64,000 bases of DNA, from the NCBI RefSeq assembly GCF_902706295.1, contig NZ_CACSJJ010000020.1, positions 60,113 to 124,112 of the forward strand, given 5' to 3'. This stretch comes from Arthrobacter sp. 18067 (GTDB taxonomy: Bacteria > Actinomycetota > Actinomycetes > Actinomycetales > Micrococcaceae). Shown here piece after piece: positions 8,736-17,917 of this stretch (position 1 is the first letter of the stretch; each line of letters opens with the position of its first letter). Position numbers and translations under genes: made by a program. The notes under the pieces are model-generated. The model was not told the origin of the DNA, did no database searches, and saw only the letters and a list, made by a program, of their open reading frames with translations.

Positions 8736-8771
8736 AAGGGGGCCTGAAATCCGCGGATTTCAGGCCCCCTT
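8736..8771. terminator. Terminator between rnj and ftsK
   Basis: Thirty-six-base perfect palindrome with arms AAGGGGGCCTGAAATCC and GGATTTCAGGCCCCCTT and a two-base GC centre. It lies just after the rnj stop and separates rnj from ftsK. Confidence 0.85.
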
Positions 8772-8793
8772 GGGTATGCATGTTGCTTGCGGG

Positions 8794-10485
<1,692 letters not shown>

Positions 10486-10512
10486 ATTGTGCTACTTTCC
10501 GGCGGTACCGGC

Positions 10513-11424
10513 CTAGACGTTGAAGTCCATTCCGGCTTCCGCCAAATCCCCGCGGATGATTTCGATCTCGGCCGCGTCCGGCTCCACGAGGGGCAAACGG
10601 ACAACCGAGTTGGGCAGGACTCCCTGCCACTTGAGAATCTGCTTGGCGGCTACTGCGCCTTGGACCCGCGTCATGGTTGCTCGTATGACGGGTTCCAGTT
10701 CAAAGTTGATGGCCCTCGCCGTGGCGAGGTCGCTGGCGTTCACGGCGTCGATCAGGTCACGGAAGCGACGCGTTGCCACGTGGGTGGTGACGCCCACCAG
10801 GCCGACGGCGCCCAGTGCCATCCACTGAAGGGTCAATCCGTCATCACCGGAGTAGAAGACCAGGTCAGTCTCAGCCATGACACGGGTTGCGGCGGCGAAA
10901 TCCGCCTTGGCGTCCTTAACTGCCACGATGTTCTGATGCTTGGCCAGGCCGATCATGGTTTCGGGAGCAATCGCAATGGAGGAACGGCCCGGGATGTCGT
11001 ACAGCATGACGGGCAGGTCCGTTGAGGAGGCAATGGTCTCGAAGTGGGCGCGGACGCCGGCCTGGCTGGGCTTGTTGTAGTAAGGGGTGACGATCAGGAG
11101 GCCGTCGACACCCACCTCTGCTGCGCGCTGGGAGAGGTGCACGGAGTGGGCAGTGTCATTGGTACCGGTTCCGGCAATAATGGCAGCCTTGCCGCCGACG
11201 GCTTCTTTGACCGCCCGGAACATGCCAAGGTTCTCATCGTCCGTGAGGGTTGAGGTCTCTCCGGTGGTGCCCGTGACCACGAGCCCATCGCAACCGTCCT
11301 GGACGAGCTTCTCTGCCAGTGCGGCGGCTTGGTCATAGTCCACCTTGCCGTCCTCGGTGAACGGGGTGACCATGGCGGTCAGAAGGGTACCAAGGGCGGG
11401 AGCGTGGGCGCGCGAGTCAGACAT
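10513..11424 (-). CDS. dapA: 4-hydroxy-tetrahydrodipicolinate synthase
   Basis: 303-residue TIM-barrel lyase condensing pyruvate and aspartate semialdehyde, the committed step of lysine and diaminopimelate synthesis. The key residues are TGTTGE at 51-56, catalytic Tyr142 (YDIPGRSS) and Schiff-base Lys170 (VAVKDAKAD). The ATG stands seven bases behind a -10 box with a good -35 (listed separately), so translation is probably leaderless. dapB is in the window about 4 kb upstream but not in the same operon. Confidence 0.97.
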   Translation of the reverse strand: MSDSRAHAPALGTLLTAMVTPFTEDGKVDYDQAAALAEKLVQDGCDGLVVTGTTGETSTLTDDENLGMFRAVKEAVGGKAAIIAGTGTNDTAHSVHLSQRAAEVGVDGLLIVTPYYNKPSQAGVRAHFETIASSTDLPVMLYDIPGRSSIAIAPETMIGLAKHQNIVAVKDAKADFAAATRVMAETDLVFYSGDDGLTLQWMALGAVGLVGVTTHVATRRFRDLIDAVNASDLATARAINFELEPVIRATMTRVQGAVAAKQILKWQGVLPNSVVRLPLVEPDAAEIEIIRGDLAEAGMDFNV

Positions 11425-11431
11425 AAGAAAA

Positions 11432-11459
11432 ACGTTACCCTGTCACGGGCTCGTTACAA
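11432..11459 (-). promoter_or_regulatory. dapA promoter
   Basis: On the minus strand TTGTAA, a 16-base spacer and TAACGT, followed seven bases later by the dapA ATG. It is one of the clearer sigma-A type promoters of the window and implies a leaderless mRNA. Confidence 0.65.
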
Positions 11460-11482
11460 GAATGGGTTCCGCGTGATGGTCC

Positions 11483-12409
11483 TCATGCCTCGCCGCCGGA
11501 CCTGTAGGCGTGGAGGCGGGACCGGTCCAATGCCACCACGGCTACCTCCGTTCCAGTGCCGGCCACCTGGGTCAGGACCACACCGTCCGGACCCCACGCT
11601 CCACTGAGCCCACAGGAGGCACCCAACGGGGTTTGCCCGCCGAGGTTGGCCAACAAGCCGAACATCCTGTGATCCATGGAACGGGCGCCCATATGGAGGC
11701 CAAGGCGAAGTTCATCACCGATCGAGTAGAGGGCGGACACTGCATACACGTCCGCCTTTGCCTCAGCCGCGGCCCCGGCATGGGTCGGATAAGCCGCGTC
11801 GGCGCAGACGGCGAGCGCCACCCGCCATCCGTCAATGTCGACGATTCCCGGGCCGCTTCCCCGAACAAACAGTTCACGCTCCGTCCCGTGCAAGTGCGTT
11901 TTGAAGACTGCCGTGACGGCACCGTCCGCGCCAATGATGAGCGAAGCCAGCCGGGGAGTGTGGTCGGCCGCCCGCCAGGCTGCTCCGATAATGGCGGTGG
12001 TTTGGGTGCGGACACAGGCGTCCTGGAGGGGCTGAAGCCGAGTGTCACCATCGCTCAGCCACGGAGAAGGCTGACCGTGCTGAGCAGGCTGACCGTCTGC
12101 ACCGGAGCCTCCAAACACTGACAGGTCATAGCCTGTCAGCGATAGTTCGGGAAAGAGCACCAACCGCGCGCCGCGGGCATGGGCTTGCTCCACAAGCACC
12201 ACATGGGCGGCGACGTTGGCCTCCACCGCCTCTCCCCCGGCACCGGGCAGCAGCGCCTCATACTGAACGATGGCGGCCCACAAAGTTGCCGCTACCGATG
12301 GCTTTTCGCCTGGACGGGGCTTTGCCTCAACGGGCGGGGCTTCAGGCGGCGCAACAGCCAGGGACTGAGCCGGCGGGTGCGTTGGGGCTTGCGGGGGCGT
12401 CAGGGTCAC
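11483..12409 (-). CDS. Carbon-nitrogen hydrolase (nitrilase superfamily)
   Basis: 308 residues, with the Glu-Lys-Cys triad visible as Glu88 (LVLFPELSLTGYD), Lys170 (VFKTHLHG) and Cys202 (AVCADAAYP). Members hydrolyse nitriles, amides or N-carbamoyl compounds; the substrate is not predictable here. The first 40 residues are Pro/Ala-rich and unlike the catalytic fold. The GTG start follows the stop of the DUF222-like gene by nine bases. TAAGCT overlaps that stop and lies six bases before the GTG, so the gene may have its own leaderless promoter as well as read-through from the LexA-controlled promoter upstream. Confidence 0.85.
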   Translation of the reverse strand: MTLTPPQAPTHPPAQSLAVAPPEAPPVEAKPRPGEKPSVAATLWAAIVQYEALLPGAGGEAVEANVAAHVVLVEQAHARGARLVLFPELSLTGYDLSVFGGSGADGQPAQHGQPSPWLSDGDTRLQPLQDACVRTQTTAIIGAAWRAADHTPRLASLIIGADGAVTAVFKTHLHGTERELFVRGSGPGIVDIDGWRVALAVCADAAYPTHAGAAAEAKADVYAVSALYSIGDELRLGLHMGARSMDHRMFGLLANLGGQTPLGASCGLSGAWGPDGVVLTQVAGTGTEVAVVALDRSRLHAYRSGGEA

Positions 12410-12418
12410 CCGGTTAGC

Positions 12419-12784
12419 TTATTCCGCTGCAGCCCGATTTCCATCGCGCCAGGGAACCCCGGGCGTACGTGCAGGCTGCTCCGAGCAATACTGCGCCACG
12501 GCCCGATCCTTAAGTTGCTCTGCCCAGGCCACCAAACGCTGCGAAGCGCGAACATACTCGAACAGCTCCAGTGGCGTCAGGGAATCCACGTCAGCCTCCG
12601 ATAGCCTGCGGGCCAGCTCAGCTCCCGGCGGTTGCTCGGCCAGGACTGTTCCTTCACGGCGCCACTGGGTGTCTTCGGGAGGTTCTCCCGCCACGAGTTG
12701 CCTGAACAGGAAGTCGACCACGCCTGGGCTCATCGCTTTCATGGGTCCGGAAAGGCCTTCGGGCGACTTGGGAACATCGTTCAT
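12419..12784 (-). CDS. Short DUF222-like protein under LexA control
   Basis: 121 residues. The stretch PPGAELARRLSEADVDSLTP followed by LELFEYVRASQRLVAWAEQL resembles the N-terminal start of DUF222/HNH (13E12-repeat) proteins. The rest of DUF222 and the HNH nuclease are absent. It is either a fragment left by truncation or a stand-alone small protein; the intact promoter argues that it is still used. The promoter is TTGTCT-N17-TAGCAT with a LexA box filling the spacer, and the ATG lies six bases after the -10. The family link is based on pattern only. No function is claimed. Confidence 0.7.
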   Translation of the reverse strand: MNDVPKSPEGLSGPMKAMSPGVVDFLFRQLVAGEPPEDTQWRREGTVLAEQPPGAELARRLSEADVDSLTPLELFEYVRASQRLVAWAEQLKDRAVAQYCSEQPARTPGVPWRDGNRAAAE

Positions 12785-12790
12785 CCTGAC

Positions 12791-12819
12791 ATGCTATTCG
12801 AACATATATTCGAAGACAA
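12791..12819 (-). promoter_or_regulatory. LexA-controlled promoter of the DUF222-like gene
   Basis: On the minus strand TTGTCT (12814-12819), 17 bases, TAGCAT (12791-12796), then six bases to the ATG at 12784. The spacer holds the box TCGAACATATATTCGA (plus-strand reading, 12798-12813), which matches TCGAAC-N4-GTTCGA with one mismatch. LexA bound here would occlude both promoter hexamers. Confidence 0.8.
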
Positions 12820-12862
12820 GGCCTATGAGCGCCAAGTCCCCGATCGGGCCCGGCACCAGCAG

Positions 12863-13852
12863 TCAGCTGTGCGCGTTGGCGACCGCCGCCAACTGTGGAC
12901 CCAACCTGGCTGCCATGAGGCGGTATCCGTCGTTGTTCGGGTGCAATGTGTCGGGCATCAGGTCGGCAGCCTCCGCCGGAGTGAACACTCCCCCGCCATC
13001 CACCAGATGGATGCGGATGTCTCCGCGTTCGCGGATTGCCCGCACTACGCCTGCAACCGCTCTCCTGTAGTCGGCGAGCGTCCACCCGGCAGCATTGGGC
13101 ATATCTTCTCGTGGGAGGGACAACACAGGAGAGATAACAGCAATGGGAACGTCCGGGTGTGCCCGCCGGATGTTGCTGAGGAACCCCAGGACCTGGCTGG
13201 CAAATGTCCGTCCCGAAAAGGCAGCTACGTTGTAGGTGTTGATGCCCAGGCACAGGGAAATGAAGTCAGCGGGAAGTTGGCCGATGGTGCTCTCGGCTGC
13301 TGGATCCAGTTGGCATTCGCCGCCAAATCCCAGTGACTGCAATTGCCAGCCGTACTGCCTGGCAACCAACGCGGGCCATGCTTCGGAAGGCCCATCGGCC
13401 TGCCTGCATTGGGTGATGGAACTGCCATACGCGATCCACCGTTTGCCGGTTTCCGCGGCAACCTCCACGTCCTCGCCTTTCAGCGAAACCTCCAGCACCC
13501 TCAGGAAACCGTACTGTGGCAACCACAGTTGAACAGTTGACCGCGGGGGCAGGGCACCCAGATCGAGATCGTGACTGACCCGTCCCGCGCTGGGCACCCG
13601 GTGGCGAAGGACGCCGTTCACCAGGACGTCGAAAGGGGACCCATCTTCCGGGCCTTCGGCTTCGATCACCAGATGCCCGGACGTCGCCGTCCATGTTGCA
13701 TGAATGCCGGCGCACATCCTGGCGCGCTCCTCCAGGCCATCCGTGGCCGGGGGCATGAAAAGGGCACCGTCAAGGCGCCGGAACTGGTGCCAGCCATCGG
13801 CGTCGTGGACGATCGTGAAAGCTCCAGCCCATTGGGCGTTGACGGATTCCAT
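12863..13852 (-). CDS. SGNH/GDSL-family hydrolase
   Basis: About 329 residues. An N-terminal beta-rich domain (1-130) precedes an SGNH hydrolase core. Block I is AYGSSITQCRQA near 142, block II the glycine in GFGGECQ, block III GINTYN and block V DTLHPNNDGY near 307. Such enzymes cleave acyl esters on sugars, cell-wall glycans or lipids. There is no signal peptide, so it is probably cytoplasmic. The frame is open to 13900, but a 17-base tandem repeat carrying a -10 box lies in that extra stretch, so the ATG at 13852 is preferred. Confidence 0.85.
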   Translation of the reverse strand: MESVNAQWAGAFTIVHDADGWHQFRRLDGALFMPPATDGLEERARMCAGIHATWTATSGHLVIEAEGPEDGSPFDVLVNGVLRHRVPSAGRVSHDLDLGALPPRSTVQLWLPQYGFLRVLEVSLKGEDVEVAAETGKRWIAYGSSITQCRQADGPSEAWPALVARQYGWQLQSLGFGGECQLDPAAESTIGQLPADFISLCLGINTYNVAAFSGRTFASQVLGFLSNIRRAHPDVPIAVISPVLSLPREDMPNAAGWTLADYRRAVAGVVRAIRERGDIRIHLVDGGGVFTPAEAADLMPDTLHPNNDGYRLMAARLGPQLAAVANAHS

Positions 13853-13853
13853 G

Positions 13854-13886
13854 CCATAGGACTCTACCGGCCATAGGACTCTACCG
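13854..13886 (-). promoter_or_regulatory. Tandemly duplicated promoter element
   Basis: Two copies of CCATAGGACTCTACCG (13854-13869 and 13871-13886), period 17 bases. Read on the minus strand each copy contains TAGAGT, a TANNNT -10 box; the proximal one lies eight bases before the SGNH hydrolase ATG. A 17-base period is not a multiple of three, which speaks against coding. The repeat lies in the divergent intergenic region shared with the acyltransferase-like gene. Confidence 0.6.
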
Positions 13887-13924
13887 TCGGCCCGGCTCAC
13901 AGTTGGCTATGAGACCATCGCAGC

Positions 13925-15160
13925 ATGACTTCGCAAGAGACGGCGCCTCCGCGGAAAGCAGGCGGCGGCGGCACGATCTCCTCCCGGCTCACGGGGATCG
14001 ACGCCGCCAGGGGTGCAGCGTTGCTTGGCATGATGTCCACGCACCTGATACCAACGTTCGGGCCCTCCCCGCTGTGGGAGCCAACGTTTGTGGGATTGGT
14101 GTTTTCGGGCCGGTCCGCAGCACTGTTTGCCGTCCTTGCCGGCATCGGGCTGGCCCTGAGTACTGGGAAGCAGGAGCCCAGGAAAGGCAGCGAACTGTGG
14201 GCCGCCAGAGGTGGCGTCGCCATGCGCGCCCTGGTGATTGCCGTCGTCGGCCTGACCTTGGGAGGCCTGGACGTCAACATCGCAGTCATCCTGGTGCACT
14301 ACGCCGTTCTTTTCCTGTGTATTCTTCCGTTCCTTGGCCTGCGGCTAAGGGCACTCTGTTTCTGGGCGCTGGGCTGGATCCTCGTGTCCCCTGTGCTGGC
14401 GTACTTGGTCCGGCCCCTTCTGTTGGACGCCACCCCTCCGCTGCAGCTGGGCCACAACCCGAACACTGAGGACCTGGGGACGCCCGGGCGCCTCCTCGCC
14501 GACCTGTTCTTCACTGGCTACTACCCGGTGTTCCAGTGGATCTCGTATCTCCTGATCGGACTGGTGATCGGCCGTTTGGCGCTGACGACCACGAAGGTGC
14601 AGCTGCGGCTGTTGACCAGCGGAATCGTCGTGGCCATCGCTGCGAAGTTCGTCGGATTCCTTGCCATGGAGGCTTGGGGCGGCCGGGCCGCGCTGGAGGC
14701 GCTCCCGGGCACCCGGGGCTATCCTCTGGAGAGCATGCTCCAGGTCAACCTGACCGGGCTGGAGCAGACAGGTTCGTGGTGGTGGTTGGCTACTTCATCC
14801 CCGCATGCAGGGACCACCATGGACCTGCTGCACAGCGGTGGCACGGCTGCCGCTGTGGTGGGTTTCTTCCTGCTGCTGGGCACCGTGGCCGAACGCATCA
14901 AGCTCAACTTCCTGATGGTGCTCAGCGGGCCGGGTGCCATGACGCTGAGCCTCTATTCAGCGCACGTGTGGGTAGTTTCCGGTTTCACCAACCAGCCACT
15001 GCCTGCAGGGTGGACCGACGAGGGCATGTATTGGACCCAAGCGCTCTGCGCCGTTGCCATCGGCGTCTGCTTTGCCTTGCTCCGGCGCCGCGGGCCTCTG
15101 GAATGGGCGGCCCACACGGCGTCGAGGCTGGGCAGCTACCGGCCCGCTGCGGTGGGCTGA
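13925..15160 (+). CDS. Multi-pass membrane protein, DUF418/HGSNAT-like acyltransferase family
   Basis: 411 residues with about ten hydrophobic segments. The opening RLTGIDAARGAALLGMMSTHL is the conserved start of the heparan-alpha-glucosaminide N-acetyltransferase/DUF418 superfamily, whose members are proposed to move acyl groups across the membrane. A C-terminal block (GPGAMTLSLYSAHVWV) contains the family histidine. It is divergent from the SGNH hydrolase, and the pairing of a membrane acyltransferase with an esterase could mean acylation and deacylation of one envelope polymer (inference). It overlaps the convergent downstream gene by 25 bases. Confidence 0.8.
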   Translation: MTSQETAPPRKAGGGGTISSRLTGIDAARGAALLGMMSTHLIPTFGPSPLWEPTFVGLVFSGRSAALFAVLAGIGLALSTGKQEPRKGSELWAARGGVAMRALVIAVVGLTLGGLDVNIAVILVHYAVLFLCILPFLGLRLRALCFWALGWILVSPVLAYLVRPLLLDATPPLQLGHNPNTEDLGTPGRLLADLFFTGYYPVFQWISYLLIGLVIGRLALTTTKVQLRLLTSGIVVAIAAKFVGFLAMEAWGGRAALEALPGTRGYPLESMLQVNLTGLEQTGSWWWLATSSPHAGTTMDLLHSGGTAAAVVGFFLLLGTVAERIKLNFLMVLSGPGAMTLSLYSAHVWVVSGFTNQPLPAGWTDEGMYWTQALCAVAIGVCFALLRRRGPLEWAAHTASRLGSYRPAAVG

Positions 15161-15624
15161 GAGCGGAAGAGCTTCACGGCGTCGCGCATGGACGCCCGGG
15201 CGCGCTTGCGGTCGCCTGAGGCGTCGTAGGCGCAACTCAGCCTGAACCAGGAGCGCCAATCGTCCGGCGCGGCTTCGGCTTCGGCCCGGTACTTTTCGAA
15301 TTCGGCATCCGCGGCTGCGCGGACAATCCGCCCACCGGGCGTACGCGGCAAAGTGTCCTCGGGCAAGCCGCCTTCAGCTTCCAGGACCTTGGCCATCTGC
15401 TCCGTGCGGGCGCCGAACAGGAGCTCACGGATGAGGGCCCACGCACCAACTATCGGCAGGACCAGATAGGCCGCCCCGATGCCCTTGGCTACAAGGTTGG
15501 GGTCACCGAGCAGCAGGAACGAACGCTGCACGGAGACCACCAGGTACAGCACCAACAGCAAGGTGATGGCGCCGACCCAGATTTTGGTGCGGTTCTTCTT
15601 CAACGACGTCCAAAAATTGCCCAT
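15136..15624 (-). CDS. Membrane protein with TPR-like C-terminus
   Basis: 162 residues from MGNFWTSLKKNRTK. Two membrane helices (about 15-35 and 45-70) are followed by a soluble helical part. There YRAEAEAAPDDWRSWFRLSC and AYDASGDRKRARASMRDAVK look like tetratricopeptide helices. The start lies four bases after the dapB stop, so it is in the dapB operon; the longer frame to 15744 is inside dapB. The function is unknown. It may be an assembly or scaffold protein by analogy to TPR proteins. Confidence 0.78.
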   Translation of the reverse strand: MGNFWTSLKKNRTKIWVGAITLLLVLYLVVSVQRSFLLLGDPNLVAKGIGAAYLVLPIVGAWALIRELLFGARTEQMAKVLEAEGGLPEDTLPRTPGGRIVRAAADAEFEKYRAEAEAAPDDWRSWFRLSCAYDASGDRKRARASMRDAVKLFRSQPTAAGR

Positions 15625-15628
15625 GGAC

Positions 15629-16387
15629 CTAGAGCCCCAGGTCCAGGTAGCCGTCAAGGCCCACCGTGAGGCCGGGGTGCGCAGCGACCTTGCGCAATCC
15701 AAGCAGGACGCCTGGCATGAAGGAGGCACGGTCAAAGGAATCATGGCGCAACGTCAACTGCTCGCCGGGACCACCAAAAAGGACTTCCTGGTGGGCGACC
15801 AAACCACGAAGCCGGACGCTGTGGACCCGAACACCATCCACGTCACAGCCCCGGGCGCCATCCATCGACGTTTCAGTGGCATCCGGGCTGGCCGGAACCC
15901 CGGCCTCCTGCCGCGCCTTGGCGATCAGCTGTGCTGTGCGTACTGCGGTGCCGGAGGGCGCATCCACCTTGTTTGGGTGGTGCAGCTCGATGATTTCAAC
16001 GGATTCGAAGTATTGGCTGGCCTTGGCTGCGAAAGCCGATGCCAACACGGACCCGAGGGCGAAGTTCGGGGCGATGAGGACACCCGTGTCCGGCTTCTGT
16101 TCCAACAGCGAACGGAGGGATTCCAGCCTGTCTGAGTTCCATCCAGTGGTTCCCACTACGGCGTGGATCCCATGCTCGACGGCGAACCGGACGTTGGTCT
16201 CGGTGGTGTCCGGGACGGTGAGGTCAACAACATACTGTGCGCCGGCGTCGAGCAGTGTTTCCAGGGAATCGCCGCGGCCCAGGGCGGCTACGAACTTCAT
16301 GTCATCGGCTGCTTCCACAGCCTTCACGGCTTCGATTCCCATGCGCCCGTGGGCGCCCAGCACTGCAACAGCAAGTTGTTCGGTCAT
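15629..16387 (-). CDS. dapB: 4-hydroxy-tetrahydrodipicolinate reductase
   Basis: 252 residues. It reduces the DapA product with NAD(P)H in lysine/diaminopimelate synthesis. The N-terminal nucleotide-binding loop is VLGAHGRMG, then VVGTTGWNSDRL and IAPNFALGSVL. The catalytic block EIIELHHPNKVDAPSGTA contains the substrate-binding HHxxKxDAPSGTA signature. The ATG stands seven bases behind TAGGGT, suggesting leaderless translation. The membrane/TPR gene follows in the operon. Confidence 0.97.
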   Translation of the reverse strand: MTEQLAVAVLGAHGRMGIEAVKAVEAADDMKFVAALGRGDSLETLLDAGAQYVVDLTVPDTTETNVRFAVEHGIHAVVGTTGWNSDRLESLRSLLEQKPDTGVLIAPNFALGSVLASAFAAKASQYFESVEIIELHHPNKVDAPSGTAVRTAQLIAKARQEAGVPASPDATETSMDGARGCDVDGVRVHSVRLRGLVAHQEVLFGGPGEQLTLRHDSFDRASFMPGVLLGLRKVAAHPGLTVGLDGYLDLGL

Positions 16388-16394
16388 GCCGTTA

Positions 16395-16400
16395 ACCCTA
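16395..16400 (-). promoter_or_regulatory. -10 box of dapB (leaderless)
   Basis: TAGGGT on the minus strand, seven bases before the dapB ATG. There is no ribosome binding site between. Confidence 0.45.
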
Positions 16401-16438
16401 CCGCCGGGCTGGAGCCCGACAGGAACCGTTACTCCTGC

Positions 16439-16894
16439 CTACTCCCCTGCGCCAACCCACTCGACAGTGCCGTCGGTGAAGAACTGTTCCTTCCAAATGG
16501 GAACCTGCGCTTTGACCCGGTCCACCAGCTCGGAGCAGACAGCGAACGCCTGCCCGCGGTGGGCTGCTGCTACGGCACAAACCAGCGCGGGGTCACCAAT
16601 CTCCAGCATGCCGATCCGGTGGGCGGCCCAAATGCGGACGGGCTGGTCGGCTTCTCCTGAATGCTCTGCGACCAATTGCGCAACGACGTCGGACATGACC
16701 TGATGCGCCGTGGGGTGGGCGCTGTAGCTGAGCCGGTCGACGGCCTTGCCGGCGTCGTGGTTCCGCACCACGCCGCTGAAACTGACCACCGCACCGGCAG
16801 TGTCCGATTCAACCGCAGCGATGGCTTGGTCGACGGAAATGGGTTCGGCGCTGAGGACCGCGCTGACTACTTCGAAGTCTGTTTCAGTGCCCAT
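16439..16894 (-). CDS. moaE: Molybdopterin synthase catalytic subunit MoaE
   Basis: 151 residues from MGTETDFEVVSAVLS; GGAAGG precedes the ATG. With MoaD it converts precursor Z (cPMP) into molybdopterin. Family landmarks are GAVVSFSGVVRNHDAGK, LSYSAHPTA, the RIGMLEIGD block and PIWKEQFF with the active-site lysine. It overlaps the 3' end of mog/moaB by 11 bases, so it is the last gene of the moeA-moaC-moaB-moaE run. The partner moaD is 7 kb away on the other strand, behind moaA. Confidence 0.93.
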   Translation of the reverse strand: MGTETDFEVVSAVLSAEPISVDQAIAAVESDTAGAVVSFSGVVRNHDAGKAVDRLSYSAHPTAHQVMSDVVAQLVAEHSGEADQPVRIWAAHRIGMLEIGDPALVCAVAAAHRGQAFAVCSELVDRVKAQVPIWKEQFFTDGTVEWVGAGE

Positions 16895-17381
16895 GGCTAC
16901 CTTCCATTTGTTCGCACAGGTGCCCAATGACCGGGTCCAGGACAGCCAATCCATCCATGACGCCTTTGGGAGACCCCGGCAGGTTGATGATGAACGTCTT
17001 ACCTGCAGCTCCGGCGTGGCCACGGCTCAGCATGGCCAGGGGCGTTTTCGCAGCGCCCGCTCGCCGGATGCCTTCCATGATGCCGGGTATTTCCCGGTCC
17101 AGGAGCGGAAGCGTCATCTCCGGTGTCCGGTCATCCGGGCTTAGGCCGGTCCCGCCGCTGGTGATGACAACGGCGGGCTCCTGCGTCAGGAGCGCCCTGA
17201 GGGCAGCTCCCACAGGTTCGCCGTCCGGCACCACCATGGTGGGGAAGGTCTCGAAGCCGTGCTCGTTAAGCCAGTCGAGGATGATGGGGCCCGTCTCATC
17301 GGTATAGATACCGGCCGCCGCCCGGGTGGAGGCAATGACGACGCCGGCCTTCCGTGGTGCGTTCGGCTCGCAGGCGCTCAT
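16884..17381 (-). CDS. Molybdenum cofactor biosynthesis protein MoaB/Mog family
   Basis: 165 residues. The MoCF-biosynthesis fold is recognisable from VVITSGGTGLSPDDRTPEMT and the C-terminal FIINLPGSPKGVMDGL. In this family Mog adenylates molybdopterin before MoeA inserts molybdate. Actinobacterial members of this size usually take that role, although they are often named MoaB. It overlaps moaC by four bases and moaE by 11, a tightly coupled operon. Confidence 0.9.
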   Translation of the reverse strand: MSACEPNAPRKAGVVIASTRAAAGIYTDETGPIILDWLNEHGFETFPTMVVPDGEPVGAALRALLTQEPAVVITSGGTGLSPDDRTPEMTLPLLDREIPGIMEGIRRAGAAKTPLAMLSRGHAGAAGKTFIINLPGSPKGVMDGLAVLDPVIGHLCEQMEGSHGH

Positions 17382-17917
17382 GCGTCTGCCTCCCTTACGG
17401 TTGACTCTCCAGAGACGTCCCAGTCGCCGCTTTTGCCGCCACTCTTGGCGAGCACGCGGATGTCGGTCAGCACGGCATGCTTGTCCACGGCCTTGATCAT
17501 GTCGTACACGCTCAGCGCCGCAACCGACGCCGCAGTCAACGCTTCCATTTCGACGCCGGTCACGCCCCTGGTCTTGACGGTGGCCAGGATTTCCACCGAG
17601 TCAGCGCCCACGTCGAAATCCACTGTGACCTTGGAGATCGGCAATGGATGGCACAACGGAATCAGCTCCGGAGTCTTCTTTGCCGCCATGATGCCTGCCA
17701 CGCGTGCCACGGCGAGCGCGTCGCCTTTGGGCAGCTCACCGGCGCCCAACAGGACCAGTACGTCAGGGGTGGTGCGGACAGTTGCCGTGGCCGTGGCCTC
17801 ACGCGTGGTGACGGCCTTCGCGGAGACGTCCACCATGTGCGCGGTGCCGTCCTGCCTGAGGTGCGTCAGGCCACCGGCATGTTCTGGGGTCCCGGGAGTT
17901 TCATTCACAGCATCCAT
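17378..17917 (-). CDS. moaC: Cyclic pyranopterin monophosphate synthase MoaC
   Basis: 179 residues. It turns the MoaA product into cPMP. Diagnostic motifs are THLRQDGTAHMVDVSAK, KKTPELIPLCHPLPI and GVEMEALTAASVAALSVYDM with KAVDK. About 15 extra residues precede the conserved start. It overlaps moeA by 13 bases and mog/moaB by four, consistent with one operon. Its pathway partner moaA is divergently placed about 5 kb away. Confidence 0.96.
   Translation of the reverse strand: MDAVNETPGTPEHAGGLTHLRQDGTAHMVDVSAKAVTTREATATATVRTTPDVLVLLGAGELPKGDALAVARVAGIMAAKKTPELIPLCHPLPISKVTVDFDVGADSVEILATVKTRGVTGVEMEALTAASVAALSVYDMIKAVDKHAVLTDIRVLAKSGGKSGDWDVSGESTVREADA

Noticed and set aside
8736..8771. Perfect 36-base palindrome as a mobile-element end or operator
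   Set aside because: Position right after the rnj stop and GC-rich stem fit a terminator.
8719..8781. N-terminal extension of FtsK
   Set aside because: It would be translated from the rnj terminator palindrome; a -10 box gives a better start at 8718.
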